From Chrysopilus asiliformis (lineage: Eukaryota; Arthropoda; Insecta; Diptera; Rhagionidae): DNA of 64,000 bases. The DNA lies in the NCBI GenBank assembly GCA_964034945.1, contig OZ035960.1, positions 29,313,487-29,377,486 on the forward strand. Direction: 5' to 3'. The translations under genes and the position numbers were made by a program. Shown here piece by piece: positions 1 to 10,087 of this stretch (positions are counted from its first letter, which is position 1; the number at the start of each line of letters is the position of its first letter). The notes beneath the pieces were generated by a model. That model did no database searches. It was not told where the DNA came from and worked only from the letters and a program-made list of their open reading frames with translations.

Positions 1-68
1 ATGAGATGGCTCTAAATCAGTTACAAAATGTTTTATCGAGAAGTAGTGAAAAGTTCCCCATATTATGA

Positions 69-800
69 ATAGTACCAGGAAGACCGAGTCATGCTCGGCG
101 ATCTCAAAATCCTCCTTCTGCCTCTGTCTCTGAGTAATTGAATCAGATTGTAATTGCAACATGATTCGTATAATGAGGTTCAGGGAACTTGATTGTTTTG
201 TAATTACTATTTATCGCTGCCGATAGATATCTAAAAAGTGATATTTTTAGAATGCATATCGAAAAACCTTACTCCCTAGCAATATTGCGAATTTTCATTA
301 AGATACCTTCACGCAATTCGAAGATACCAAGTGAGGGGTATCGAGGGGAGAGAAGAGTCAGGTTTGTTTCATTAAGATTGGACCACCCATTTCGAAGATA
401 CCAGGCGAGGGGTATCGAGGGGAATTTTCTCAGAGGTGAGACCTATCTAGATCGATTCCTTGTCCCCGAAAATCCCTAACCCCAAGTTTCGTGAAAATCG
501 TTAAGGTAGAAATACACGACTTTGGTCTCTTAGACCAAAAATTTCGCCTCTGCATACAAAGAGACCTGTGTATACACTTCGGAGACCGGAGATTTGTACC
601 CTAGACCCTAGAGACTTGATACTTGGAGACAAATCTCCGGTCTCCGAAGTGTATACACAGGTCTCTTTGTATGCAGAGGCGAAATTTTTGGTCTAAGAGA
701 CCAAAGTCTCTCGTCGTGTATTTCTACCTTTAGGCGGGTTTTTGAGATCGTTTGTACAGACAGACAGCCAGACAGGCATTCCTCGTATTATATTATAGGA
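69..800 (-). mobile_element. Helitron-like element copy 1 (reverse), carrying a nested MITE
   Basis: Read on the minus strand, the copy begins TCCTATAATATAATACGAGG after a host A, and ends near a GGTACTAT boundary at about 69. A second copy lies in the opposite orientation at 3868-4378, and the two diverge at the same end points. The 5' TC next to a host A is Helitron-like, but no clear CTRR end or 3' hairpin is visible, so the class is uncertain. Removing the insertion at 504-729 makes the two copies about the same length. The reading frame at 252-479 is only repeat sequence. Confidence 0.55.
504..729. mobile_element. Palindromic MITE with TTA duplication (PIF/Harbinger-like)
   Basis: This 226-bp element is almost a complete inverted repeat. 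Its arms start AGGTAGAAATACACGA and end with the complement. It is flanked by TTA at 501-503 and at 730-732. The sister repeat at 3868-4378 has the uninterrupted sequence with a single TTA at this point (about 3926), so the insertion and its 3-bp duplication are seen directly. A 3-bp TWA target is typical of PIF/Harbinger elements; the assignment rests on that and not on a transposase. Confidence 0.8.
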
Positions 801-1307
801 TTTCGCATTTTCTTGATCTATCGATTTGAGAAAATTGAAAAGAACTGCCAAGTTTAAGAAATGGGAGGGGAATTTTGCAATATACGTAACTATACCTCCA
901 CATACAGCCTAAATTGGTTTCAAATATGCCATTATATATGCCAATATTCAATTTTATTGATCACAATGCATTTCAATGCAATATTTCCGATTTTCGATCG
1001 TATATCGAATCAATGTACACCGTATTTTGAAATTGAGATGCATTTCGAAATCTAAATGGCGTTATAACCGTACTTCGAGGTATGGCTATATTTTTTGTTA
1101 GGCTTGAGCGTATCAAAAAGAACCTCAGAGAAACAAAAAAACGTTTAATAAAATTGTATCTACGCCTTATCTAAAATAATTTTTGCTACCAAAGTATTTA
1201 CTTATTGATTGCAAATTGTAAAGACGCGACAAGTTGTTCAAATATTGTTAGAATGTTTTGTACACAACAATAAGACTTAATTTTTTATCAATTGTTGCAA
1301 CAACTTA

Positions 1308-1691
1308 TGCTACATTTACACGAATGACAAATTTGTCATTTTTTTCTTGTCATTATGTTAATTCCCGTGTAAATGGCATCATTTTTGTAATTTTTTCTGT
1401 CAGAAAATGTCAATCTCTCATAAAAGAATGATCTTGTCCATTATTTTATGCCAGATTGTCATTCGTGCAAACGCAATATTAGTTATGACAAAAGTTGAAT
1501 ACTAAAGTTGTCATAACTAATATTGCGTTTGCACGAATGACAATCTGGCATAAAAGAATGGACAAGTTCATTCTTTTATGAGAGATTGACATTTTCTGAC
1601 AGAAAACATTACAAAAATTATGCCATTTACACGGGAATTAACATAATGACAAGAAAAAAATGACAAATTTGTCATTCGTGTAAATGTAGCA
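1308..1691. mobile_element. 384-bp palindromic MITE, TTA duplication, copy 1
   Basis: The two halves are near-perfect reverse complements for about 190 bp each, beginning TGCTACATTTACACGAATG. TTA occurs on both sides (1305-1307 and 1692-1694). A second copy with the same ends and the same TTA flanks spans 39766-42828, where a Helitron interrupts it. There is no coding capacity. The short target and long inverted repeat suggest a non-autonomous PIF/Harbinger derivative. Confidence 0.85.
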
Positions 1692-1694
1692 TTA

Positions 1695-2464
1695 AGGTAG
1701 TCAAACAATAGTTGGTTTTCTTTCTTATACGAAGTATAATAAAATATGGGGGAGTTTTATATATACTGTCAGTCTAGGGTTTCATTCGGCAAATGAGTGA
1801 AAAAAATATATAATGGAATTTTATTTAAACATGATATGAAAAATTTGGTTATAAAAATTGTTGGGTTATACCAGTAATAAAAAGACGACCAGTCTTGTTG
1901 AAAGTCCAAATGGAACAGAAAGAGTTTTATTCAAAGAGCGTTCATCGCAAGTACATCGCACAGTGGCTTACAAAATTTGGCATAGTGATGATACAAAATT
2001 ACCCTAAATTCAACAAAAATAATTAGCTGTAATTTTAGTGATATATTTATATAAATCTATTACTTAACCCAACTAAAATATTTCTCCAAATTCGCGTGTT
2101 CTTAAAGTTCAGCGTAATAAATCAATTAGTTACAGCATTTAATTTAATACATTAGTACCCAACCACTTGTATATGATGAGATTTCTTCACCAAGCGCCAT
2201 AATTTCTTGAATGAATCGTCTTTATTTTTCTTAGAATCAAAATTTCCAAGTAAGATCAGTTTAAATTGATCAATCATCTTCACTTACCAACTTGGGTTTT
2301 TTTAAACAAGGTAATCGTTTGCTTTATTTTTTTTCTGATATGAACTCCCACTAAGCGTGTGAAATTTCGAGCTTTATCCAATTAGGAAAGAAGTATCAAT
2401 ACCACTTGAAGAAACATAGACATTTCCGATTAAAAAAAAATATGAAACTGGAAGTGCCTCTAAT
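1695..2464. other. Gene-free AT-rich stretch
   Basis: I see no exon, RNA gene or clear repeat structure here. It probably belongs to the intron or upstream region of the Frizzled-type gene whose last exon is at 15657. Confidence 0.5.
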
Positions 2465-2585
2465 TACAGTAACGTACTGTTAATCTGGACTTCGCTAATC
2501 TGAACATCCGGTTAATCTGGACGGGATTTACAAAAAAGTAGGATTTATTAAGTAGTTTATATTATTAATTAAAGATTAAAAAATA

Positions 2586-2703
2586 AAGTTCAAATTATTA
2601 TTGGGAGCTAATTAAAGCAATTCCGAATAGATAATTAAATAAATAAATTTATTCAATTATTCGGGATTGCTTGATTTAACTACCAATAATAATTTGAACT
2701 TTC
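2586..2703. repeat. Small inverted repeat (foldback)
   Basis: AAAGTTCAAATTATTATTGG on the left is repeated as its complement at the right end, with an AT-rich centre. It lies inside the pogo-like element and is probably a short MITE. Confidence 0.55.
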
Positions 2704-2767
2704 TGTTTCAGTCCTTCATTACACTCTAGAATAGTTTTTAAAGAAGTTGTATGTTATTGATATTCTG

Positions 2768-3097
2768 GTTACAGGGTAGTCAAAGTGGTAAAGTACTTGG
2801 TCAGTATTCCGGAGGTCGGCGGTTCAATTCCCGACTGTTGCACGCTGTGATTCAAGTCCACTCAACTTGCTTCACGGAAATGAGTAGTGATAGTCATCAA
2901 ACGACATCATCGGTCTAGATTGCTATCACGGCCTCTGCTGTTGATCGGTTGCAACGTAAAAGCCTTACAAATGTTGTAATTCATCCATGGTTCGCAATCC
3001 ATGTAAAAACTGTAGGTGCGAAGCAGAGAAGAAATTGTTATGAAACCTCAATTGAGGAGGCTCAGGCTCTTCGAAACCTGTAGTACCGAAGATGATG
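2768..3097 (+). mobile_element. tRNA-derived SINE with 12-bp target duplication
   Basis: The head matches RNA polymerase III internal promoters: box A TAGTCAAAGTGG at 2777-2788 and box B GGTTCAATTCC at 2821-2831. A 270-bp body of non-tRNA sequence follows, ending in a short GAT repeat. The whole is flanked by perfect direct repeats ATTGATATTCTG (2756-2767 and 3098-3109), as expected for LINE-driven insertion. It is not a functional tRNA gene: the 3' acceptor pairing is absent. Confidence 0.8.
2777..2831 (+). promoter_or_regulatory. RNA polymerase III A and B boxes of the SINE
   Basis: TAGTCAAAGTGG fits TRGYNNARNNGG at every position. GTTCAATTC within the B box fits GWTCRANNC at every position. 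The 32-bp gap between the two boxes is in the tRNA range. Confidence 0.75.
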
Positions 3098-3250
3098 ATT
3101 GATATTCTGACAAATAATTTTGGGCTGACAAAAATATGTCTATGTCTTCAAATTTTTTAGTAATTGATGCTTAAGGGAGTTATCACTCAAACATTCAGAA
3201 AAATTTCTGTTATCATCGTGGTTTTTAGCTTTTTCACTCATTTAACTCAT

Positions 3251-3469
3251 TTAACACTCTAACTGCCACGTCAGTCAAAAAGACTTGACACCTAATTGTA
3301 CACAACGGTGTTCGCTGCAACCGCAACGATTTTTTATAGTTGCACACATATTATGGTAATAACATTTAGGTATAATTTTGTTTCAATTTTTTTTTCTCTT
3401 AGTGCCTTTTTGACTGACAACTAAATATTCGAAAAAGGCTTAAAACGGTCGTGGCAGTTAGAGTGTTAA
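3251..3469. mobile_element. piggyBac-type MITE flanked by TTAA
   Basis: The inverted termini CACTCTAACTGCCACG are bounded by TTAA on both sides (3251-3254, 3466-3469), the hallmark of piggyBac insertion. It is 219 bp including the target sites and non-coding. It belongs to a different family from the TTAACCCTCTA elements at 47863 and 56202. Confidence 0.8.
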
Positions 3470-3867
3470 AAGTAATGAGCTCTACCATCATTGAGCTCTA
3501 CTAAGGGTGATTTTTCGCTTACAAATTAAATTTTAACAAATATCTTTTTTCCAGTGAATGTTACGAGAAAAAATTTAAAGACATATTTTATAGTAAATGA
3601 AGTGTATTATAATTTCGTCTTAGAATATTTGTGCGTAAATCGAGATATTTAGGAGTTATAAGGCAATTAAGTCGAAAAAAGGACATTTCCATTATTCTTT
3701 AAGTCCTTTTGGGGGGGAAATGGTATTATTTTTCAGTGATAGTAGAGCGTATTACCTTTAAAATAAACTCAAACCTACCCTTCTACGATAATAACAGAAA
3801 TTTCTGTTAATTTTTGAATGATAAATCCTTTAACAATCAATCACTAAAAAGTTTGACGACATAGATA

Positions 3868-4378
3868 TCCTATAATATAATACGAGGAATGTCTGTCTGC
3901 ACAAACGATCTCGAAAACTCGCCTAACGATTTTCACGAAACTGGGGGGTTAGGGATTTTCGGGGACAAAAAACCGCTCTAGATAGGTCTCACCTCTGAGA
4001 AAATTCCCCTTCGATACCCCTCGCCAGGTATCTTCGAATTGGGTGGTCCGATCTTAATGAAACTTTACAGTATTACTAAGAGGGCTAAGGGCTTTCGATT
4101 TTTCCACTACAAACCTGACTTTTCGCTCCCCTCGATAACCCTCACCTGGTGTCTCAAAAGGTTTCAAAAATCGGTGACAGCGATTACTCAATAACCACTC
4201 AACCGATTTCTATGAAATTTTGTTATCGCGCGTTAGTTTTAGTTCTAGCTTTCTAAGTCGGGAATTTAAAAACTCTGGAAAAGCTCTGTAAAGATAATGT
4301 GAATTTAGTTTTTCCCCAAAAATCAGCAAAAGTAGGACTTTGAGGTCGCCCAGCATGGCTCGGTCTTCCTGGTACTAT
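3868..4378 (+). mobile_element. Helitron-like element copy 2
   Basis: This is the inverted partner of the copy at 69-800, starting TCCTATAATATAATACGAGG after a host A. It lacks the MITE found in copy 1 and so serves as its empty site. It sits inside the pogo-like element. Confidence 0.55.
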
Positions 4379-4693
4379 ACATTATTCGGCAATGTTTTTC
4401 AGCTCAAAAATTGATCCATTAACAGAATATCAATAACAAAAACACTGTTCTACAGTGTGATTAATATAAACTAAATAATATAAATTCCATCACCCATATC
4501 TTTTAATCACAAAGATGATTTATTTTGATCATCCTACATCAGTTCTTAGGTTAAAAACTGAGGTCTATAACTAAAATTAAGCTGTAAAACTTGTGTTATG
4601 TACATTTTAAGGCAAATTCCGCTTAATCCGGACTTTCAATGACCCGGTCAGGGTCCGGTCCCATCTAGTCCGGATTAACGGGACTCTACTGTA

Positions 4694-5870
4694 TTTCTCA
4701 TTTTTGGTTAAACCAGATTTCACATTTATGAAATGTTGATTTTGGTATAAATAATAGGCATAATATTATTAAATTTCATCAATAATATTATGCAATGAAT
4801 ATGTAGTTCAAATGTAAGGATTAAGAATTAAATTAAAAACTTTTATCACAAAAAAAAACTCGAAATTTGAAATAACTCGAAGAATAGGCAATTTTGTAGT
4901 TCATTTCAATGAAGGTTGACTTTCAAGTTCCATCCAACTCGAAATTTTCAAAAGACATGACTTGGAAAACTAAAAGAAAAATATCAAATTCACTAGATAA
5001 GATTCGAACCCAAAATAGTGTTAATAATCCGATAGCCAGCACCAAAAGAATTAAATTTCAAATTTTCTAAGAATTAAAATTTTTCAGTATATCCATAAAA
5101 TAAATTTGAAATTTGATCAGCATATCTGCTAGACATGTTTTCCAGTCATGTGAAAAGTTGATGGTGTTAATAAAGTGTGAAGAACGCAAAATTATGTAGT
5201 CAGCCGAAATCGAAACGGCAAAGTCGCTCTTGTAAATAAAATTTTATCCTGGCGGATATATTTTTCATAGTCCTTAACCAGGTTTCAGTGCATTTTTGCA
5301 ATACTATATGAAAATGAGACAGAATGAATGAATGGAGTTTCATTGGGTTAAGGAAAGACGAGCTGTTCTGATGAGGATCTGCATTTAAGTGGATTAGAAG
5401 GGATTCATGTTGTACGTATAGGGTTTCATCCAGAGTCACAGTGACTGATGTTTTTGTAGTGAACGCTGCTGTAATATGTTAAGTATTTGCATTCAAAGTC
5501 AGTCATTCACTTCTTTTTTGACTGGAAGAATGAACGTGAAAAGTAAACTCCCGTCTGTACAATAAACATTTTTTTTTGCTCTTAACTTAAAGCTAGGTTC
5601 ACATATAAGTTCGGTAATTTAATAGTAAAAAAAGTATTTAAGGATAATGAAATGCAACTATAAAATAACTGGGAAATTGGCTCGCCGAATTTACGAATAG
5701 TTAATTAACTTATAGACATATAAATGAATTAACATGTAGATACGATAATTCAGCTGCCTCACCTTCCCACCCCCATCACAAATTCCTCCTCCCCTTCTCC
5801 TATCACACTCCCTCACACTAAATGTCATTTTTATACTCCATATGATATACATATCATATAGAAGGTTATT
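4694..5870. other. Gene-free stretch
   Basis: No exon with splice sites and no RNA gene is visible. The open frame at 5200-5439 on the minus strand has no recognisable domain. Confidence 0.45.
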
Positions 5871-5880
5871 ATTTAGATTT

Positions 5881-6340
5881 AGTATACCATTTGTAACGCA
5901 TCGAACCAATCATCGGACACAAAAATGAACTACACCAGGGGGTTAGGCATGACAAAAGATTTTGATTTCCACATATTCGTCTATCTGTCCGTCTGTGTGT
6001 CTATCTATCGGTCTGCCTGTCTGTCTGTCTGTCCGTGAACACCATAACTTTCGAAAGAATTGAACTAGAGACTTGAAATTTTGTAAAGGTACATACGTTT
6101 GGGCTTGGTTTTTGAACCGGTAAAATTGGATCATTCCTTCTCCCCTCCTCCATACAGACAAAAAAGTTATTTTTTGCAATTTGCTCAAAAATGGTAAGTC
6201 ATATTGAAAAATTTATAGAGATGAATATGATTTTACATAACTGTTTCATACATCAAAATCCTATCGGACCACTCTTTTCCCCATCTCCTATACAAATGGA
6301 TTTTTTTAAATAAACATTTCGTCTGTTTTCATATAAAGTA
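5881..6340 (+). repeat. Dispersed repeat family R, copy
   Basis: The copy begins near TTTAGTATACCATTTGTAACG, passes through a run of GTCT/GTCC tetranucleotides, and then gives the words ACCATAACTTTCGAAAG and CCCATACAAA seen in the other copies (18880, 28760, 30060, 38455, 40755, 50740). The 3' part contains a sub-unit of roughly 150 bp that is tandemly repeated in longer copies. No coding capacity was found and the class is unknown. Confidence 0.6.
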
Positions 6341-9300
6341 TTTGACGGATGGCCCTTGGCAGTTGTAGCTTTTCTTATGTTCAAATTTATGTAAAAGAAT
6401 AAAAATTTATAATGAGGCGTTTTGTAAAAATTACAATAGCGAAAAAGCTGATAATATTTCTTAAAAACCTTTTTCTAGTTTCTTTTTGGTACTATAGATC
6501 CGAGCCCAAGACAGGATTGCGTTTTCTCAAATTGTGGTTTCATAAGAGATTTCTTGTCTTCACCCGCACCAGTTTCACGCAGGTTGCGTAATATGGGAGG
6601 ATTTGCAACATTTCGTTTTCCATTAATACCAGAGGCCGTTATAATAGTCTGTACCACCAACCAAAAATGACAATAGATTCCACTGACCCCCTGGAGTGTT
6701 GCCAAATATTTTTAGAGGGGTCGGGATGTACACTTTGAGTTCTTTTTTAAAAAGTCATTTTCTTGCGATATTGGAAAAGTAACGGATCTACTAAAAAACT
6801 AATGAAGCTCGGTTTTTTTAGGGAAAATCTCAACTTTGTTAATTTTACACTTTGAAAGTGGAAAATTTTTGTCTGCGGCGCATTTTACTTATAAATGCGA
6901 AATTATCTTTTTGAAAAAAGACTTCCAATGTGGAGTGTTTTTTTTTTAAGAAATTGTACAACGACTTGATAATCTATCGATCATAGTCAGAGAAAGGGGA
7001 TCACAGAAATTATTCGTAGATCAAAAAAATTACCTTCATTGGTCAAATTTCGTCATTACCCATTACTGATTTGTGAGTTATTGTGGCTTAAGTTATGAAA
7101 TGAAGCGCCTGTAACTACAAACGTGGTCATGGCGAGGGGGAGCGGAAAGAAGAAACCCTCGATGTAATTTTAATGTAAATTTTAGATTATTGCTATAATT
7201 TCAAAACTGTGACTTCCATCAACATTTTCTTACATGATTTGATAAATTTACTTTAATTAGCTATTTGACTTTACTTTAATAAGCTCTATGAAGGTGCCCA
7301 CCTAAAGCGTCAGGTTTCTCAGGCGGCGACGCTTTAGGTGACACTTTTAAACATTGGAAAGTTCGCTGCATCAAATTCGATCACAAAAGACAAGACATGA
7401 ACATGTGATTCTCTGGCAACTGTTGGGTCAATTTAAAGTTTGTATTTGACCTTTCAAAAATGTTTGTCTGCGTCGCAGTTTTTTTTAATAATTTTTGCCA
7501 ACAGGCTAAATTTTTTAATTAAAATTCTGCCTGCGGCGCAATTTTGGTGGTATATCGTTGATATCTTCTATCTATTTATACATCAGCAGCAAGAATTTAG
7601 ACAAACCTTTTTACTCCGATTGGTGTTACAAAATTTACAAACCTACGAAAATTGCAATTTCATCCATTTTTGTCGGCAGAGAGGGCGCTAAATATAGATT
7701 TTACCCTGGGTGCCGCTTTGTCTTGGCACGGTCCTGACTACAAATTTGAGCAGTCACTGTTTTTTGGCTTCGGGAGGCATTATGTGAATGCCCTTTAATC
7801 CAAATTTGCATTGCTGGTGTTAACTGAGGGTTATACTCGAATCCTTTTAGACTACTTTGAAAAAAGCTCTCTTGGACAATGACTTCAGAGTCATGAATGT
7901 TAACGTACTTTTACAATCCAGACGTTGTTGAAGTTCACCTAAGAATGTATTCAAATTTTCAAACGGAGGGATGTGGTGAAGTAAAGAGTTTACTTTACAT
8001 CTGTAGGTGTGCGAAAGAATGGAAAAACGGGAAGAGGGAAATTAAAGAAACCTATAGGGAATAAATTTACTTCCATATGGGATTAGCATGGTGGCATTTT
8101 CGCGAAACGTTAAGAATGTAACAAGGTAAGAAAATACGTAGGCATATGTTACCATCTTGTTATAAACCAGTGCATATGTCAGATTTATACGAAAATATTA
8201 TCAAGCCATGTGTTGGCAGATTCAAGTTCCAGATACAAAAGTTGCAACGGTTGTTAATTGTCGACAAACACAGGCAGGATAGGTTACCACAAAATGTATT
8301 TTGAAGTAGGCAGTAGTATAGAAAGTACTCGAATGCGTACTGGATTTAATTGCTTTTTATTCTACATAAAAAAAACTATTTTTAATTGAAATATTTCATG
8401 CACTTTGGTCTCAAGTTGCAATGAATGGTCAAATGAATTCGGGTTAAGCATACTAGAAAAATGTGAAGAAAATAACTGAGAATCGTTACAATTCCTTATG
8501 CTAAAAGTAGTTTTTATCCATAATTCATTCCTATTTGAAGAAATATTACTACTCCTTGGGGGGTTTTTTTTAGAGTTATTTCGGTTTGTCACACAAAATT
8601 CATTAAATTTCTATCAGTATAGTTAGAGTTTCTACACTACACCAACAAATGGTCCGTTTCTACTATTTATATTATATGAGAATCACGTGTTTACGCATAT
8701 TTAGCATACGGCAACGACCCCAACTAATAGATCGAGTTCATGCAAGCCTTCGCAATGCAATTCGAACCAATGAACTATAATCCTGATAAGATCCTCGAGA
8801 AACCTCAGAAATAGTCAACTAATATCTCAATCGTCTTAATATAATAGCGTATTGTGTCTATTCGTGCCAAACCGTCATATCCGGAATATGTTTACGACTT
8901 TTTCATCATTTTATTATTGCGAAGCCTATGCATATACGTAAATATGCGCGAGTTTATTTGTATTGAAATTGGCAATTATCAAAGGGGTTGTTTTCGTGTT
9001 TTAGGGGTGGTAGGTATAGAATTCCTTGCCTAGAAACCCAACTTTTGTCAAGTTGTCTCAACCGAGGTGAATAAATAGATAAAAAATATCAAATATCGAG
9101 GTTAATAGAGTTCAAATGTCGTCACTTGTCTCTTCGTGAAAATGTGTTCTTCTTTTAGAATAAATAAAATAGTAATTTATTTAATTAGAAGATTTTTCTA
9201 ACAGGTACAATTTGGAGTGTTATTTACTGGTATTTCCCTAGATTGTTGAGATTTGTCTGTTAGCAAAAATGTGTAGAATTGCTGACGGATTAAAAAAAAA

Positions 9301-9398
9301 TCTGATGATTTCAGTAGGTATAATATGTTTGAACGGACAGAAATAATTTGTATTTACTGCAAACATATTTTGTTTAAGATAAATATAATGACGTTGCT
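6341..9398. other. Gene-free stretch
   Basis: There are no recognisable exons. A small hairpin (CCACCTAAAGCGTC and its complement) lies at about 7290-7345. The word CTGCGGCGCA and close variants recur at 6873, 7467, 7530 and again near 10204. The frames at 6475-6705, 7440-7691 and 8362-8592 have no recognisable domain. Confidence 0.45.
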
Positions 9399-9535
9399 AC
9401 AACCAATATTTTGATTGCCCCGAAAAAAAAATCGGTCACCATGAATATAGTTACGTTTAGAGAAATTTATGGTAATATACATAATTATATTCATGGTGGA
9501 CGAATTTTTTTTGGGGAAACCAACATTTTGGTTGT
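9399..9535. mobile_element. Short foldback MITE
   Basis: Left arm ACAACCAATATTTTGATTGCC is mirrored by the right arm ending TTTTGGTTGT, with the further matching pair CACCATGAATATA and TATATTCATGGTG. It is about 137 bp with no coding sequence. The class is unknown. Confidence 0.6.
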
Positions 9536-9775
9536 ATCTTTGAAGTAATATTTTTCCTGTATTAAAAAAAATTCACATGTGAGTCTGTACACGTTAAATA
9601 TTTAGGGGGAAGGATGTCGGGGAAGATACCGTGACGGCCGTATCAAATTCCATACAAAATATTGGGAAAAACATGCCGAAGGAGGACACCGAATGGCTTT
9701 TTTCACATTTTTTATCTGCAGCCTCAGAATTAAATTCAAAAATTTTTTTTAAACCGCGCGTATGTAGCAAACGCC

Positions 9776-10087
9776 CACTCAAAAAAATTGATTAAAAGTC
9801 ATCGACTTGCGTATGGCGTAATTGCCTTTCTGCAGGAAAATTTTGCTTGTGCGCGCCTAGTTCACCTGCGGTAGGAAAAATAAAAATTAGTCAACCTGTG
9901 GCGGGCGAAATTCAAAAGGTAAACCTGCAGCAAGTAAAGTAGGATGTATAAAAAGCTACACGAGTTAACCTGAGAAAGGTATTTCGAGGATATAATGTCA
10001 TGTAGTGGTAATTCCGTCTGCCTACTACAGGCCAGAATTGACTTGTCAAAAAGTTGACTTGGATCAACTTCATTATTTTTTTGAGTG
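9776..10087. mobile_element. TIR element with CACTCAAAAAAAT ends
   Basis: CACTCAAAAAAAT at the left end is matched by ATTTTTTTGAGTG at the right end, about 310 bp apart. The interior repeats short words around CACCTGCGG and ACCTGCAGC. It is non-coding and its target duplication is unclear. Confidence 0.45.

Larger units (their letters stand above)
2467..4691. mobile_element. pogo/Tigger-like element, composite, non-coding
   Basis: The left end (CAGTAACGTACTGTTAATC) and right end (complement of CAGTAGAGTCCCGTTAATC) form imperfect terminal inverted repeats. They are flanked by TA at 2465-2466 and 4692-4693. Both ends carry the TTAATCYGGACT words common in pogo/Tigger termini. No transposase frame remains. 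The interior has been colonised by a small inverted repeat, a SINE, a TTAA-flanked MITE and a Helitron-like copy, so it is older than all four. Confidence 0.6.

Noticed and set aside
2768..2840. Possible tRNA gene
   Set aside because: A and B boxes are present, but acceptor stem pairing and a 3' terminator are absent. The 12-bp duplication and long body show it is a SINE.
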